A DNA stretch of 49,791 nucleotides, taken from an uncultured Faecalibacterium sp. GTDB lineage: Bacteria; Bacillota; Clostridia; Oscillospirales; Ruminococcaceae. Every line of letters begins with the position of its first letter. Within the stretch, counting starts at the first letter, position 1. The notes below the pieces were generated by a model. That model was given only the letters and a program-made list of their open reading frames with translations, was not told the origin of the DNA and ran no database searches. The translations under genes and the position numbers were made by a program. Of the stretch, positions 1 to 7,636 are shown piece by piece. The DNA lies in assembly GCA_934501115.1 (NCBI GenBank), contig CAKSTO010000009.1, positions 1-49,791 of the forward strand, given 5' to 3'.

Positions 1-16
1 GCCGTTTTATATAGAT

Positions 17-93
17 GCCTCTTTAGCTCAGTCGGTTAGAGCACCTGACTGTTAATCAGGGTGTCGCCTGTTCGAGTCAGGCAAGAGGCGCCA
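17..93 (+). tRNA. tRNA-Asn (GTT)
   Basis: A complete cloverleaf can be folded. A seven-pair acceptor stem joins 17-23 to 83-89, followed by discriminator G90 and an encoded CCA at 91-93. The anticodon loop reads CTGTTAA, giving anticodon GTT, which decodes asparagine. The T arm carries the usual GTTCGA-type loop. A terminator follows at once, so it is transcribed from upstream of the window or as the end of a tRNA cluster. Confidence 0.97.
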
Positions 94-97
94 GCAA

Positions 98-130
98 AGC
101 GATGGAAGTTTTCCATCGCTTTTTTCTTTT
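98..130 (+). terminator. Terminator after tRNA-Asn
   Basis: A 10-bp stem (AGCGATGGAA pairing with TTCCATCGCT, 98-107 with 111-120) closes a three-base loop and runs straight into a long T tract. This is a typical intrinsic terminator. Confidence 0.9.
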
Positions 131-236
131 TCTGCCGCCGCTTTTGTTGACATAAAATGCAGGGCGGGATATACTTAAAGCATGTTTTAGAATTGAAAAT
201 TTGTTGGTGGGCGGATGCTTTTAAGGGCAGCATCCC

Positions 237-464
237 CGCCCTCTCAGTCTCTAACGCGCCAGATTCCCCCTTTTGTCGCTGCGCGACATCTTCCCCCGGA
301 GCGGGGGAAGTCTTTCCTCAAAGGGGGAGCCCTTGGTAAAACCGGAAAGTTTTCCGCATTGCCAAGGCCTCTCCCTTTGACAGACTCCCCCGGCCGGGGG
401 AGGTGGCACGAAGTGCCAGAAGGGGAATAAGGTGGATTTGCGGAGCAAAGACGGAGAGGGCGAG
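237..464. repeat. Repeat family A, copy 1 (long form)
   Basis: This is the longest copy of the family, between tRNA-Asn and trpS. It begins with CGCCCTCTCAG and ends with ACGGAGAGGGCGAG, which are near reverse complements, so the whole unit is palindromic. Inside are further short palindromes (TTCCCCCGGAGCGGGGGAAG; TCCCCCGGCCGGGGGA) and the family core with GCCAAGGCCTCTCCC. It closely matches copy 4 at 16089-16272. Besides the terminator and this repeat, nothing else is seen in the gap before trpS. Confidence 0.85.
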
Positions 465-494
465 CCGCCTTCCGGCAAAATAAAGGAGAGCATC

Positions 495-1556
495 ATGAAA
501 AAAATCATTCTGACCGGCGACCGTCCCACCGGACGTCTGCATGTGGGCCACTATGTCGGTTCCCTGAAGGAGCGCGTGCGCCTGCAGAACTCCGGCGCGT
601 ACGATGAGATCTACGTTATGATCGCCGATGCACAGGCTCTGACCGATAACGCTGACAACCCGGAAAAGGTGCGCCAGAACATCCTGCAGGTGGCTCTGGA
701 TTATCTGGCCTGCGGCATCGACCCCGCCAAGACCCACATCTTCATCCAGTCCATGGTGCCCCAGCTCACCGAGCTGAGCTTCTATTATATGAACCTCGTC
801 ACCGTGAGCCGCCTGCAGCGCAACCCCACCGTCAAGACCGAGATCCAGATGCGAAACTTCGAGACCAGCATCCCGGTGGGCTTCTTCTGCTACCCCATCA
901 GTCAGGCAGCAGACATCACCGCATTCAAGGCGACCACTGTGCCTGCCGGTGAAGATCAGAAACCCATGATCGAGCAGTGCTGCGAGATCGTGCACAAGTT
1001 CAATTCGGTCTACGGCGAAACTCTGGTGGAGCCTGAGATCGTTCTGCCTCAGAACGCTGCCTGCCTGCGCCTGCCCGGCATCGACGGCAAGGCCAAGATG
1101 AGCAAGAGCCTCGGCAACTGCATCTACCTGTCCGAGGAACCGGAGGACATCAAAAAGAAGGTCATGTCCATGTACACCGACCCCAACCACCTGCGGGTGC
1201 AGGACCCCGGCAAGGTGGAGGGCAACCCGGTGTTCATCTATCTGGACGCCTTCTGCCGCCCGGAGCACTTTGCCCAGTTCCTGCCCGAGTACCAGAACCT
1301 CGACGAGCTGAAGGCACACTACCAGCGCGGCGGTCTGGGCGATGTGAAGGTGAAGAAGTTCCTGAACAGCGTCATGCAGGCTGAGCTGGAGCCCATCCGC
1401 ACCCGCCGCAAGGAGTGGGAGCAGCGCCTGCCCGAGGTGGTGGAGATCCTGAAAGAGGGCAGCGCTTACGCCGAAAAGACCGCCGCCGCTACACTGGCCG
1501 ATGTGCGCAAGGCGATGCGGATCGATTACTTCGAGAACGATAACCTGCTGAAATAA
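495..1556 (+). CDS. trpS: Tryptophanyl-tRNA synthetase
   Basis: Charges tRNA-Trp with tryptophan in the cytoplasm using ATP. The protein has 353 residues, normal for a bacterial class Ic TrpRS. Near the N-terminus it has the HIGH-type signature (GRLHVGHYVGS), and near residue 200 the KMSKS loop (KAKMSKSLG). The conserved GEDQKPMIE segment of the Rossmann core is also present. The start was set at 495, behind an AAAGGAG site at 482-488, rather than at an in-frame ATG 63 bases upstream that lies in the tail of repeat A. No T-box was recognised in the leader. It is a single-gene unit closed by its own terminator. Confidence 0.96.
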   Translation: MKKIILTGDRPTGRLHVGHYVGSLKERVRLQNSGAYDEIYVMIADAQALTDNADNPEKVRQNILQVALDYLACGIDPAKTHIFIQSMVPQLTELSFYYMNLVTVSRLQRNPTVKTEIQMRNFETSIPVGFFCYPISQAADITAFKATTVPAGEDQKPMIEQCCEIVHKFNSVYGETLVEPEIVLPQNAACLRLPGIDGKAKMSKSLGNCIYLSEEPEDIKKKVMSMYTDPNHLRVQDPGKVEGNPVFIYLDAFCRPEHFAQFLPEYQNLDELKAHYQRGGLGDVKVKKFLNSVMQAELEPIRTRRKEWEQRLPEVVEILKEGSAYAEKTAAATLADVRKAMRIDYFENDNLLK

Positions 1557-1563
1557 AATCTAT

Positions 1564-1605
1564 GAGAGCGTCCGAAACACCGCAGTCGTTTCGGACACTC
1601 TTTTC
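1564..1605 (+). terminator. Terminator after trpS
   Basis: A 9-bp stem, GTCCGAAAC with GTTTCGGAC (1570-1578 with 1588-1596), is extended by GAG/CTC pairs and followed by TTTTCTTTT. Confidence 0.88.
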
Positions 1606-1639
1606 TTTTGCATTTTCAAACTGAGAAGGTCTGCTGTAC

Positions 1640-1683
1640 AAAAGCTCCCCCTTCGGGGAAGCAGGCAATGCCTGAGAGGGTTC
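1640..1683. repeat. Repeat family A, copy 2 (short form)
   Basis: A short family member with a GCTCCCCCTTCGGGGAAGC hairpin followed by CCTGAGAGGG. The same hairpin type occurs in the 34676-34810 copy. It lies between the trpS terminator and the dehydrogenase gene. Confidence 0.6.
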
Positions 1684-1698
1684 AGAAGGAGAATCAAG

Positions 1699-2460
1699 AT
1701 GTCAAAGACCGTATGGATCACCGGCGCAAGCTCCGGCATCGGGCAGGAGTTTGCACGCCGTTATGCAAAGCTGGGCTGCCGGCTCATTCTGACCGCCCGC
1801 CGCACCGACCGGCTGGAAGCGCTGGCCGCAAAGCTGGGCACGCCCTGCCGCATCCTGCCCGCAGATCTTGCCCGGGAGGAGGACTGCCAGCGCCTTTTCA
1901 AGGAGCTGGAGGGGGAGACCATTGATATCTTTATCAACAACGCGGGCTTTGGCGTGTGCGGCAGCTATCTGGAGACCGACGACGCCCGGGAAGAGGAAAT
2001 GATCCGGGTGAACGTGGAAGCCATGGCGCGGCTGTTCCGCTTTGCGGTGCGCAGGATGCACGCGGCTGGCGGCGGCACGATCCTGAACGTGGCATCCTCG
2101 GCGGGTCTGCTGCCCGGCGGGCCTTATATGGCGGGCTACTATGCCAGCAAAGCCTATGTGGTCAGCCTGACCCGGGGTGTGGCCGAAGAGCTGCGGGAGT
2201 TGCACAGCCCGGTCTATGTGTGTGCGCTCTGTCCGGGGCCGGTGGACACCGAGTTCAACGATCGGGCAGGGGTGGTGTTTGCTCTCCGGGGCATCACGCC
2301 GGAGTTCTGCGTGCAGGAAGCCATGCACGGCATGATGCACCGCAAGACCATCATTGTGCCCTCGGCCTTTATGCGGCTGTGCACCACGGCGCAGAAGCTG
2401 CTGCCTGCCCCGCTGCTGATGCCCATCGTGGCACGGCAGCAGAAAAAGAAGCTGGGGTAA
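1699..2460 (+). CDS. Short-chain dehydrogenase/reductase (SDR)
   Basis: A 253-residue classical SDR, so an NAD(P)-dependent oxidoreductase of the cytoplasm. It has the dinucleotide-binding motif TGASSGIG near residue 10, the NNAG motif near residue 80, and a catalytic Ser with a Tyr-x3-Lys pair (YYASK) near residue 155. It resembles the YdfG/DltE-like branch, which acts on small hydroxy-acids or carbonyl compounds, but the substrate cannot be read from sequence. The start has a good AGAAGGAG site 8 bases upstream. A repeat B copy begins six bases after the stop and supplies its terminator. Confidence 0.9.
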   Translation: MSKTVWITGASSGIGQEFARRYAKLGCRLILTARRTDRLEALAAKLGTPCRILPADLAREEDCQRLFKELEGETIDIFINNAGFGVCGSYLETDDAREEEMIRVNVEAMARLFRFAVRRMHAAGGGTILNVASSAGLLPGGPYMAGYYASKAYVVSLTRGVAEELRELHSPVYVCALCPGPVDTEFNDRAGVVFALRGITPEFCVQEAMHGMMHRKTIIVPSAFMRLCTTAQKLLPAPLLMPIVARQQKKKLG

Positions 2461-2465
2461 TATTT

Positions 2466-2610
2466 TGAATGGCCGCCGCGTTCGCTCTGCAACGGCGACG
2501 ACCGCTGCCTGCGGCAGAATTATTTTTGCCTTTGCAAATCTGGAAAATCTGCGGATTTTCCAGATTTGCTTTTTTACAGAGAAGGGCGTAACGATAAACG
2601 GCATCTGCCT
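2466..2610. repeat. Repeat family B, copy 1, with terminator hairpin
   Basis: The unit opens with ATGGCCGCCGCGTTCGCTCT. A 16-bp perfect stem then joins 2534-2549 to 2554-2569 around a TGCG loop, and TTTTTT follows, so it can end transcription of the preceding dehydrogenase. The tail (GTAACGATAAACGGCATCTG) matches the 28.6-kb copy. Bases from about 2611 to 2843 hold nothing further that was recognised. Confidence 0.75.
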
Positions 2611-2843
2611 GCGAGGGCTTTCTGTGGGAGAGTTCGCGCTGCAGAAAAGATGCAGGATTGTCCGGGTGGCATCATATGGGTTTTGTCAACAAGCCCAAAT
2701 TTCGGGATGATGCTTTGTGCGTTCTGATCGCGAATGGGAAGTTGCATACAAGCGATCTCACGCTTTTGGCAAATTTTCGCACTTTTTGATGAAAAATCCT
2801 GCTGTGCAAAAGAAATTACAGCAAATTTGCGAAAGAAAATGCC

Positions 2844-2878
2844 TTGACAGCTCCCGAAAAGAATGTTAGTCTAGTATA
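2844..2878 (+). promoter_or_regulatory. Putative promoter of the kduD-like gene
   Basis: TTGACA at 2844-2849 is followed after 17 bases by TAGTCT (2867-2872); an alternative TAGTAT lies a few bases further on. The -35 is perfect but the -10 is weak, which suggests an activated or regulated promoter. Confidence 0.5.
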
Positions 2879-2885
2879 CAAGAGA

Positions 2886-2916
2886 GGTGCGGGTCTGTCT
2901 GGACAGGCACCGCACC
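2886..2916 (+). promoter_or_regulatory. Leader hairpin before the kduD-like gene
   Basis: GGTGCGG (2886-2892) pairs with CCGCACC (2910-2916), and an inner CTGTC/GACAG stem sits within it. A small CGGGG/CCCCG hairpin follows at 2931-2943. There is no T tract. The role is unknown: it could stabilise the mRNA or bind a regulator. Confidence 0.4.
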
Positions 2917-2974
2917 CTGCAAAGCAAGAACGGGGCTTCCCCGCAAAGGAACTATCTGATTGGAGGACTCTATT

Positions 2975-3784
2975 ATGGCACAGTGCACTCCCAAATCTTT
3001 TGATCTGACCGGCAAGGTCGCGCTGATCACCGGCGCATCCTACGGCATCGGCATGGCAATTGCAAAGGCAATGGCAGCCAACGGTGCAACCATCGTGTTC
3101 AACGACATCAAGCAGGAGCTGGTGGATAAGGGCATCGCTGCTTACGAAGAAGCAGGCATCAAGGCTCACGGCTATGTCTGCGACGTCACCGATGAGGATG
3201 CCGTCAACGCCATGGTGGCAAAGATCACCGAGGAAGTTGGCCACATCAACATTCTGGTCAACAACGCCGGTATCATCAAGCGCATCCCCATGACCGAGAT
3301 GAGCGCTGCTCAGTTCCGTCAGGTCATCGATGTTGACCTGAACGCTCCCTTCATCGTGGCAAAGGCCATCATCCCCGACATGATCGCACAGGGCGGCGGC
3401 AAGATCATCAACATCTGCTCCATGATGAGCGAGCTGGGCCGTGAGACCGTTTCCGCCTACGCTGCTGCCAAGGGCGGCCTGAAGATGCTCACCAAGAACA
3501 TCGCTTCTGAGTACGGCGCCTACAACATCCAGTGCAACGGCATCGGACCCGGCTACATCGCTACCCCGCAGACCGCACCTCTGCGCGAGATCCAGCCCGA
3601 CGGCAGCCGTCATCCCTTCGACCAGTTCATCGTTGCCAAGACCCCCGCAGGCCGCTGGGGCGAGGCAGAGGATCTGGGCGGACCCGCTGTCTTCCTGGCT
3701 TCCGAGGCTTCTGACTTTGTCAATGGCCTGATCCTGTACGTCGATGGCGGCATTCTGGCCTACATCGGCAAGCAGCCCCAGTAA
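2975..3784 (+). CDS. KduD/gluconate-5-dehydrogenase-type SDR
   Basis: A 269-residue SDR of the group containing gluconate 5-dehydrogenase and 2-dehydro-3-deoxy-D-gluconate 5-dehydrogenase (KduD/DhuD). It has TGASYGIG near residue 20, LVNNAGIIKRIP near residue 95, and Ser with YAAAKGG near residue 165. The AGIIKR and GPGYIATPQT segments are typical of this group. Next to a KdgF-like cupin and a DhuI-like isomerase, the likely reaction is NAD(P)H-linked reduction of 2,5-diketo-3-deoxygluconate to KDG in breakdown of unsaturated uronates. The ATG at 2975 has GGAGGA 7 bases upstream; a TTG 15 bases earlier overlaps that site and is less likely. Confidence 0.85.
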   Translation: MAQCTPKSFDLTGKVALITGASYGIGMAIAKAMAANGATIVFNDIKQELVDKGIAAYEEAGIKAHGYVCDVTDEDAVNAMVAKITEEVGHINILVNNAGIIKRIPMTEMSAAQFRQVIDVDLNAPFIVAKAIIPDMIAQGGGKIINICSMMSELGRETVSAYAAAKGGLKMLTKNIASEYGAYNIQCNGIGPGYIATPQTAPLREIQPDGSRHPFDQFIVAKTPAGRWGEAEDLGGPAVFLASEASDFVNGLILYVDGGILAYIGKQPQ

Positions 3785-3801
3785 TTCAGAAGGATAGCAT
3801 C

Positions 3802-3941
3802 CTCGCCCTCTCAGTTTCGCATTCGCTCAACAGCTCTCCCAAAGGGAGAGCCTCTGGCGAAACCGGTAACTTTACGTAGACTGCCAAGGCCTCTCACTAT
3901 GGGAGAGGTGGCAGCGCGTGAGCGCTGACGGAGAGGGCGAG
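3802..3941. repeat. Repeat family A, copy 3
   Basis: Runs from CTCGCCCTCTCAG to GAGAGGGCGAG, with inner palindromes CTCTCCCAAAGGGAGAG and CGCGTGAGCGCTG, and the family core GCCAAGGCCTCTC. It sits in the gap between the KduD-like and KdgF-like genes. Confidence 0.82.
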
Positions 3942-3953
3942 CACGCTGTAAAT

Positions 3954-4020
3954 AAAACTATCTGCTGCGTTTTTCTTCGAGATCTTTCCAATACGGAGGA
4001 AATGCTGCAGATAGTTTTTT
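3954..4020 (+). terminator. Terminator or attenuator with a wide loop
   Basis: AAAACTATCTGC (3954-3965) pairs perfectly with GCAGATAGTTTT (4007-4018) and ends in a T tract. The loop is about 41 bases and contains a GGAGGA stretch. It lies 29 bases before the KdgF-like gene, so it either ends kduD transcription or attenuates read-through into the next genes. Confidence 0.6.
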
Positions 4021-4048
4021 GCTTTTTGCGCAGGAAAGGAATATAATA

Positions 4049-4393
4049 ATGGAAAAACAGCATCAGGACATGCCGTGGGTGCCCCACGCCGAGATCGAGC
4101 CGGAGCCCTGCGGTCAGGGTGTGAAGCGCCGCATTCTGGCCTACAGCAGGGACGCCATGTGCGTGGAGAATACCTTTGAGACCGGCGGCGTGGGTGCCAT
4201 GCACTGCCACCCCCACACCCAGATCACCTATATCGTCTCCGGCCGCTACCGCTTTACCATCGGGGATGAGACCCGCGAGGTGGGCCCCGGCGACACCCTG
4301 CTCAAGCAAAACGGTGTCATGCACGGCTGCGTCTGCCTGGAAGGCGGCGTGATGCTGGATTTCTTTACGCCCATGCGGGAGGACTTTGTATAA
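4049..4393 (+). CDS. Cupin protein, KdgF-like
   Basis: A 114-residue single-domain cupin. The first cupin motif is visible as MHCHPHTQITYIVSGRYRF, with the metal-binding His-x-His and Gln, and the second as VMHGC near residue 95. KdgF proteins open the ring of 4,5-unsaturated uronates from pectin, alginate or glycosaminoglycan breakdown to the linear 4-deoxy keto-uronate. The neighbours, a KduD-type reductase and an RpiB-type isomerase, fit that pathway. The ATG at 4049 follows AAAGGA; the upstream in-frame ATG lies in the terminator stem. Small cupins are hard to separate by function, so the specific role is inferred from context. Confidence 0.78.
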   Translation: MEKQHQDMPWVPHAEIEPEPCGQGVKRRILAYSRDAMCVENTFETGGVGAMHCHPHTQITYIVSGRYRFTIGDETREVGPGDTLLKQNGVMHGCVCLEGGVMLDFFTPMREDFV

Positions 4394-4442
4394 CAACTGC
4401 CTGCGGCAGAAAAAATCATATCATCAGAAGGAGAAGAAGATC

Positions 4443-5078
4443 ATGAAAATCGCACTCATCAACGAGAACAGTCAGGCAGCAAAGAACGGCATCATTGAGG
4501 CCGCGCTGAAGAAGGTCGTGGAGCCTATGGGGCATGAGGTGGTCAACTACGGCATGTACGCCGCCGATGACGCCGCACAGCTGACCTATGTGCAGTGCGG
4601 CATTCTGGCTGCCATCCTGCTGAACAGCGGCGCTGCCGACTACGTTATCACCGGCTGCGGCACCGGCGAGGGCGCCATGCTGGCCCTGAACAGCTTCCCC
4701 GGCGTCATCTGCGGCCATGTGGAGGACCCCGTGGACGCCTACACCTTTGCCCACGTCAACGACGGCAACGCCGTTGCCATGCCGTTTGCCAAGGGCTTCG
4801 GCTGGGGCGGTGAGCTGAACCTCGAGTACTGCTTCGAGAAGCTGTTCGGCTTCGGCCACGGTCAGGGCTACCCCAAGGAGCGCGTTGTGCCCGAGCAGCG
4901 CAACAAAAAGATCCTGGACGGCGTGCGTGCTGCCACTTTCAAGCCGCTGATCGAGTGCCTGCAGAGCATCGATCAGGAGCTGCTGAAGGGTGCTGTCGCC
5001 GGTGCAAAGTTCAGCGAGCTGTTCTTCGCCTCCTGCAAGGACGAGGAGCTGGCAGCATACATCAAGACCCTGCTGTAA
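4443..5078 (+). CDS. RpiB/LacA/LacB-family isomerase, DhuI-like
   Basis: A 211-residue protein of the RpiB/LacAB sugar-phosphate isomerase family, recognised by MKIALINENSQAAKN at the start and the VITGCGTGEGAMLALN segment with the active-site Cys near residue 72. It is longer than RpiB (about 150 residues), with an extra C-terminal helical part. This long form matches DhuI, which replaces KduI in isomerising 4-deoxy-5-keto-uronate in streptococcal hyaluronan breakdown. Placed 49 bases after the KdgF-like gene and near a KduD-like reductase, that role is likely here. The start at 4443 is set by GAAGGAGAAG. Confidence 0.8.
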   Translation: MKIALINENSQAAKNGIIEAALKKVVEPMGHEVVNYGMYAADDAAQLTYVQCGILAAILLNSGAADYVITGCGTGEGAMLALNSFPGVICGHVEDPVDAYTFAHVNDGNAVAMPFAKGFGWGGELNLEYCFEKLFGFGHGQGYPKERVVPEQRNKKILDGVRAATFKPLIECLQSIDQELLKGAVAGAKFSELFFASCKDEELAAYIKTLL

Positions 5079-5093
5079 GCTGCGGAGGAGATT

Positions 5094-5501
5094 ATGCAAG
5101 GACTGACCCTGTTCAACCTGAACCTCACCCACCTTCTGGATGCTTTTCTGGAAACTGCTGTGCCCATGATCGCGGGCCTTGCGGAGGTCATCGGCCTGTT
5201 CATCATCGTCACCAGTCTTATCAAGGCCACCTTCTACTATGTCCGCGCCACCTTCTTCAACGACCACCGCGACTTCCATCATGAGATGAGCAGCGGCCTG
5301 ACCACCGCGTTGGAGTTTTTGATGTCGGCGGAGATCGCCAAGACCTTCCTTTTGCAGAATCTGGAGTCGGTAGTGCCGCTGGCCGCTACCTTTGCGCTGC
5401 GCGCCATGATGAGCCTGCTGCTGCACTGGGAAATGCAGGGCGGACACCGCTCCGGCCACAAAAAAGCGGAAAACGACACAGAGACGGAAAAGAATGACTA
5501 A
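5094..5501 (+). CDS. DUF1622 family membrane protein
   Basis: A 135-residue protein with about three hydrophobic segments (roughly residues 20-43, 68-85 and 88-107) and a charged tail rich in His, Lys and Glu. The pattern, including the EFLMSAEIAKTF segment, matches DUF1622 membrane proteins of unknown function. It starts 15 bases after the isomerase gene with a GGAGGAG site, so it is co-transcribed, but nothing shows that it shares the uronate pathway. Confidence 0.75.
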   Translation: MQGLTLFNLNLTHLLDAFLETAVPMIAGLAEVIGLFIIVTSLIKATFYYVRATFFNDHRDFHHEMSSGLTTALEFLMSAEIAKTFLLQNLESVVPLAATFALRAMMSLLLHWEMQGGHRSGHKKAENDTETEKND

Positions 5502-5574
5502 CAAAGTTTTGCCGAACTTTTGCCGCATTCCCTTTCACTGTGTTGTGAAAAACGTAAAACCTTGACATGAGCCC

Positions 5575-5603
5575 TTGACACTTTTGCACAAAGGGGCTAT
5601 ACT
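5575..5603 (+). promoter_or_regulatory. Strong promoter of the amt-PII gene
   Basis: TTGACA (5575-5580), a 17-base spacer and TATACT (5598-5603) give an almost consensus housekeeping promoter. A second TTGACA lies 14 bases upstream. Transcription should begin near 5610, leaving a leader of about 200 bases. Confidence 0.85.
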
Positions 5604-5620
5604 CGTGCCATCGAAAGCAA

Positions 5621-5660
5621 AGGCGCTGACGGAAGCAATTCCGCCAGCGCCTTTTATGTT
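5621..5660 (+). promoter_or_regulatory. Leader terminator-like hairpin before amt
   Basis: GGCGCTG (5622-5628) pairs with CAGCGCC (5645-5651). CGGAA/TTCCG then forms an upper stem under a GCAA tetraloop, and TTTTATGTTTT follows. It begins about 12 bases after the predicted transcription start, so full-length amt mRNA needs read-through or antitermination. About 150 further leader bases (5660-5808) hold no motif that was recognised. Confidence 0.65.
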
Positions 5661-5808
5661 TTCGGGGATATTGCCGCTCGGGGGAAGATAGAGGGTCTCC
5701 TGAGTGCAAATGAAGCGCTCCTGCGTGCGATCGGCACGGGGAACACCGCACACGCCAAAAGGTTCTGGTGGCCTTGCGGCATTACATTCGTGGGAGGTAT
5801 GAAAAGTT

Positions 5809-7554
5809 ATGTTCAGCTCCGTCAACACCTGCTGGACGCTCGTGGGAGCGTTCCTCGTCTACTTCATGCAGGCGGGCTTCGCCTTGTGTGAAGCCGGCTT
5901 CACCCGTGCCAAGAACACCGGCAATATTCTGATGAAGAATATGATGGACTTCTGCATTGGCACCCCGTGCTACTGGCTCATCGGCTTCGGCCTGATGTTC
6001 GGCGGCACCGGCGCACTGATCGGCGGCTTCGACCCGTTCATTCAGGGCGATTACAGCCATCTGGGTCTGGATATCCCGCTGTGGGTCTACATCGTGTTCC
6101 AGACCGTGTTCTGCGCAACGGCGGCCACCATCGTCTCCGGCTCCATGGCCGAGCGCACCAACTTCAAGGCTTACTGCGTTTATTCCGCAGCCATTTCGCT
6201 GGTGGTCTACCCCATCTGCGGCCACTGGATGTGGGGCGGCGGCTGGCTGCAGAGCATGGGCTTCCATGACTTTGCAGGCTCCGCAGCAGTCCACAACGTG
6301 GGCGGCGTCATCGCTCTGCTGGGCGCATGGATGCTGGGTCCCCGTATCGGCAAGTACGACAAGAACGGCAAGCCTCACGCCATTCCCGGCCACAACCTGA
6401 CCGCCGGTGCTCTGGGCGTGTTCATCCTGTGGTTCTGCTGGTTCGGCTTCAACGGCGGCTCTTCTCTGAGCCTTGCCACCGACGAGGCCATGACCATGAC
6501 CGGTCTGGTCTGCTTCAACACCAACCTTGCTGCAGCGGTTGCCACCTGCGTGACCATGATCTTCACCTGGCTGCGTTACGGCAAGCCTGATGTCTCCATG
6601 ACCCTGAACGGCTCTCTGGCCGGTCTGGTGGCCATCACCGCAGGCTGCGATACCGTTTCGCCCTTCGGTGCATTCTTCATCGGCTTTGTGGCCGGTTTGC
6701 TCGTTGTCCTGAGCGTTGAGTTCTTCGATAACATCGCCAAGGTGGATGACCCTGTTGGCGCAGTTTCCGTCCACTTTGCAAACGGCGTGTGGGGTACCAT
6801 TGCGGTGGGTCTGTTCTCCACCGGTGCCAACACCGCGCACGCCGGTCTGTTCTACGGCGGCGGTCTGGCACAGCTGGGCACCCAGCTGCTGGGTCTGGTC
6901 ACCGTTGACCTCTATGTTGTGGTCGTGATGTTCATCATCTTTAAGATCATCGATAAGACCATCGGCCTGCGCGTTCCCGCAGAGGTGGAGATCGACGGTC
7001 TGGACATCCACGAGCATGGTCTGGCATCTGCCTACGCCGGCTTCTCCATCTCCGATGCAAACTCTGCTGTCATGGTGCCCAACGAGAACACCGACCTCGG
7101 CGAGGACGATGTGACCAAGGCCACCGATAAGCAGGTCAGCGCTGCGGTCCCCGTGGTGCGGGAGCCTTCGCCTGTGATCCATGACGGCGTGTACGACACC
7201 GGGATGCACAAGGTGTCCATCATTGCAAAGCTCTCCAAGTTCGATCAGCTCAAGACTGCCCTCAATGATCTGGGCGTCACCGGCATGACCGTTACACAGG
7301 TCATGGGCTGCGGCATCCAGAAGGGCACCAGCGAAAAATACCGCGGCGTGCCTGTGGATACCACCCTGCTGCCCAAGATCAAGGTGGAGGTCATCGTCTC
7401 CCGCATCAGCGTGGACGCTGTGGTGGAGGCAGCCAAGAAGGCTCTGTACACCGGCCACATCGGCGACGGCAAGATCTTTGTCTACAACGTGACCCGCGTG
7501 GTCAAGATCCGCACCGGTGAAGAGGATTTCGCCGCACTGCAGGATGTGGAGTAA
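5809..7554 (+). CDS. Ammonium transporter fused to a PII signalling domain
   Basis: A 581-residue fusion. Residues 1 to about 400 form an Amt/Mep ammonium channel with the two pore histidines visible in DFAGSAAVHNVGG and VSVHFANGVWG. A linker of about 60 residues leads to a PII (GlnB/GlnK) domain at about 465-575, recognised by GVTGMTVTQVMGCGIQKG and GHIGDGKIFVYNV. The T-loop Gln is kept, but the Tyr that GlnD uridylylates in enterobacterial PII is Val (SEKYRGVPVDTT), so control by 2-oxoglutarate and ATP/ADP binding is more likely than uridylylation. GGAGGTATG precedes the start by 8-12 bases. Confidence 0.93.
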   Translation: MFSSVNTCWTLVGAFLVYFMQAGFALCEAGFTRAKNTGNILMKNMMDFCIGTPCYWLIGFGLMFGGTGALIGGFDPFIQGDYSHLGLDIPLWVYIVFQTVFCATAATIVSGSMAERTNFKAYCVYSAAISLVVYPICGHWMWGGGWLQSMGFHDFAGSAAVHNVGGVIALLGAWMLGPRIGKYDKNGKPHAIPGHNLTAGALGVFILWFCWFGFNGGSSLSLATDEAMTMTGLVCFNTNLAAAVATCVTMIFTWLRYGKPDVSMTLNGSLAGLVAITAGCDTVSPFGAFFIGFVAGLLVVLSVEFFDNIAKVDDPVGAVSVHFANGVWGTIAVGLFSTGANTAHAGLFYGGGLAQLGTQLLGLVTVDLYVVVVMFIIFKIIDKTIGLRVPAEVEIDGLDIHEHGLASAYAGFSISDANSAVMVPNENTDLGEDDVTKATDKQVSAAVPVVREPSPVIHDGVYDTGMHKVSIIAKLSKFDQLKTALNDLGVTGMTVTQVMGCGIQKGTSEKYRGVPVDTTLLPKIKVEVIVSRISVDAVVEAAKKALYTGHIGDGKIFVYNVTRVVKIRTGEEDFAALQDVE

Positions 7555-7636
7555 AGCTCCCGGATTCTAACAGCTGTCCCGCTGCGGTGCAGGTGCACCG
7601 GCACGACACCGGCCTCTGTACAGCAGCGTGATGATC

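Noticed and set aside
17..93. tRNA-Asn as the attachment site of an integrated element
   Set aside because: No integrase, no repeated tRNA 3' end and no island-like genes follow; the next genes are housekeeping.
237..464. Repeat A copies as a CRISPR array
   Set aside because: Copies are dispersed, vary in length, are palindromic throughout and have no regular spacers; no cas genes were seen.
432..494. Longer N-terminus of TrpRS from the ATG at 432
   Set aside because: The extra 21 residues are encoded by the repeat A tail and do not match TrpRS; a strong RBS supports 495.
2886..2943. A known riboswitch upstream of the kduD-like gene
   Set aside because: Only two simple hairpins without conserved aptamer motifs were found.
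5782..7458. Minus-strand open frame (558 codons) opposite the amt-PII gene
   Set aside because: His/Asp/Gly-rich translation typical of reverse complements of membrane genes; no start signal.
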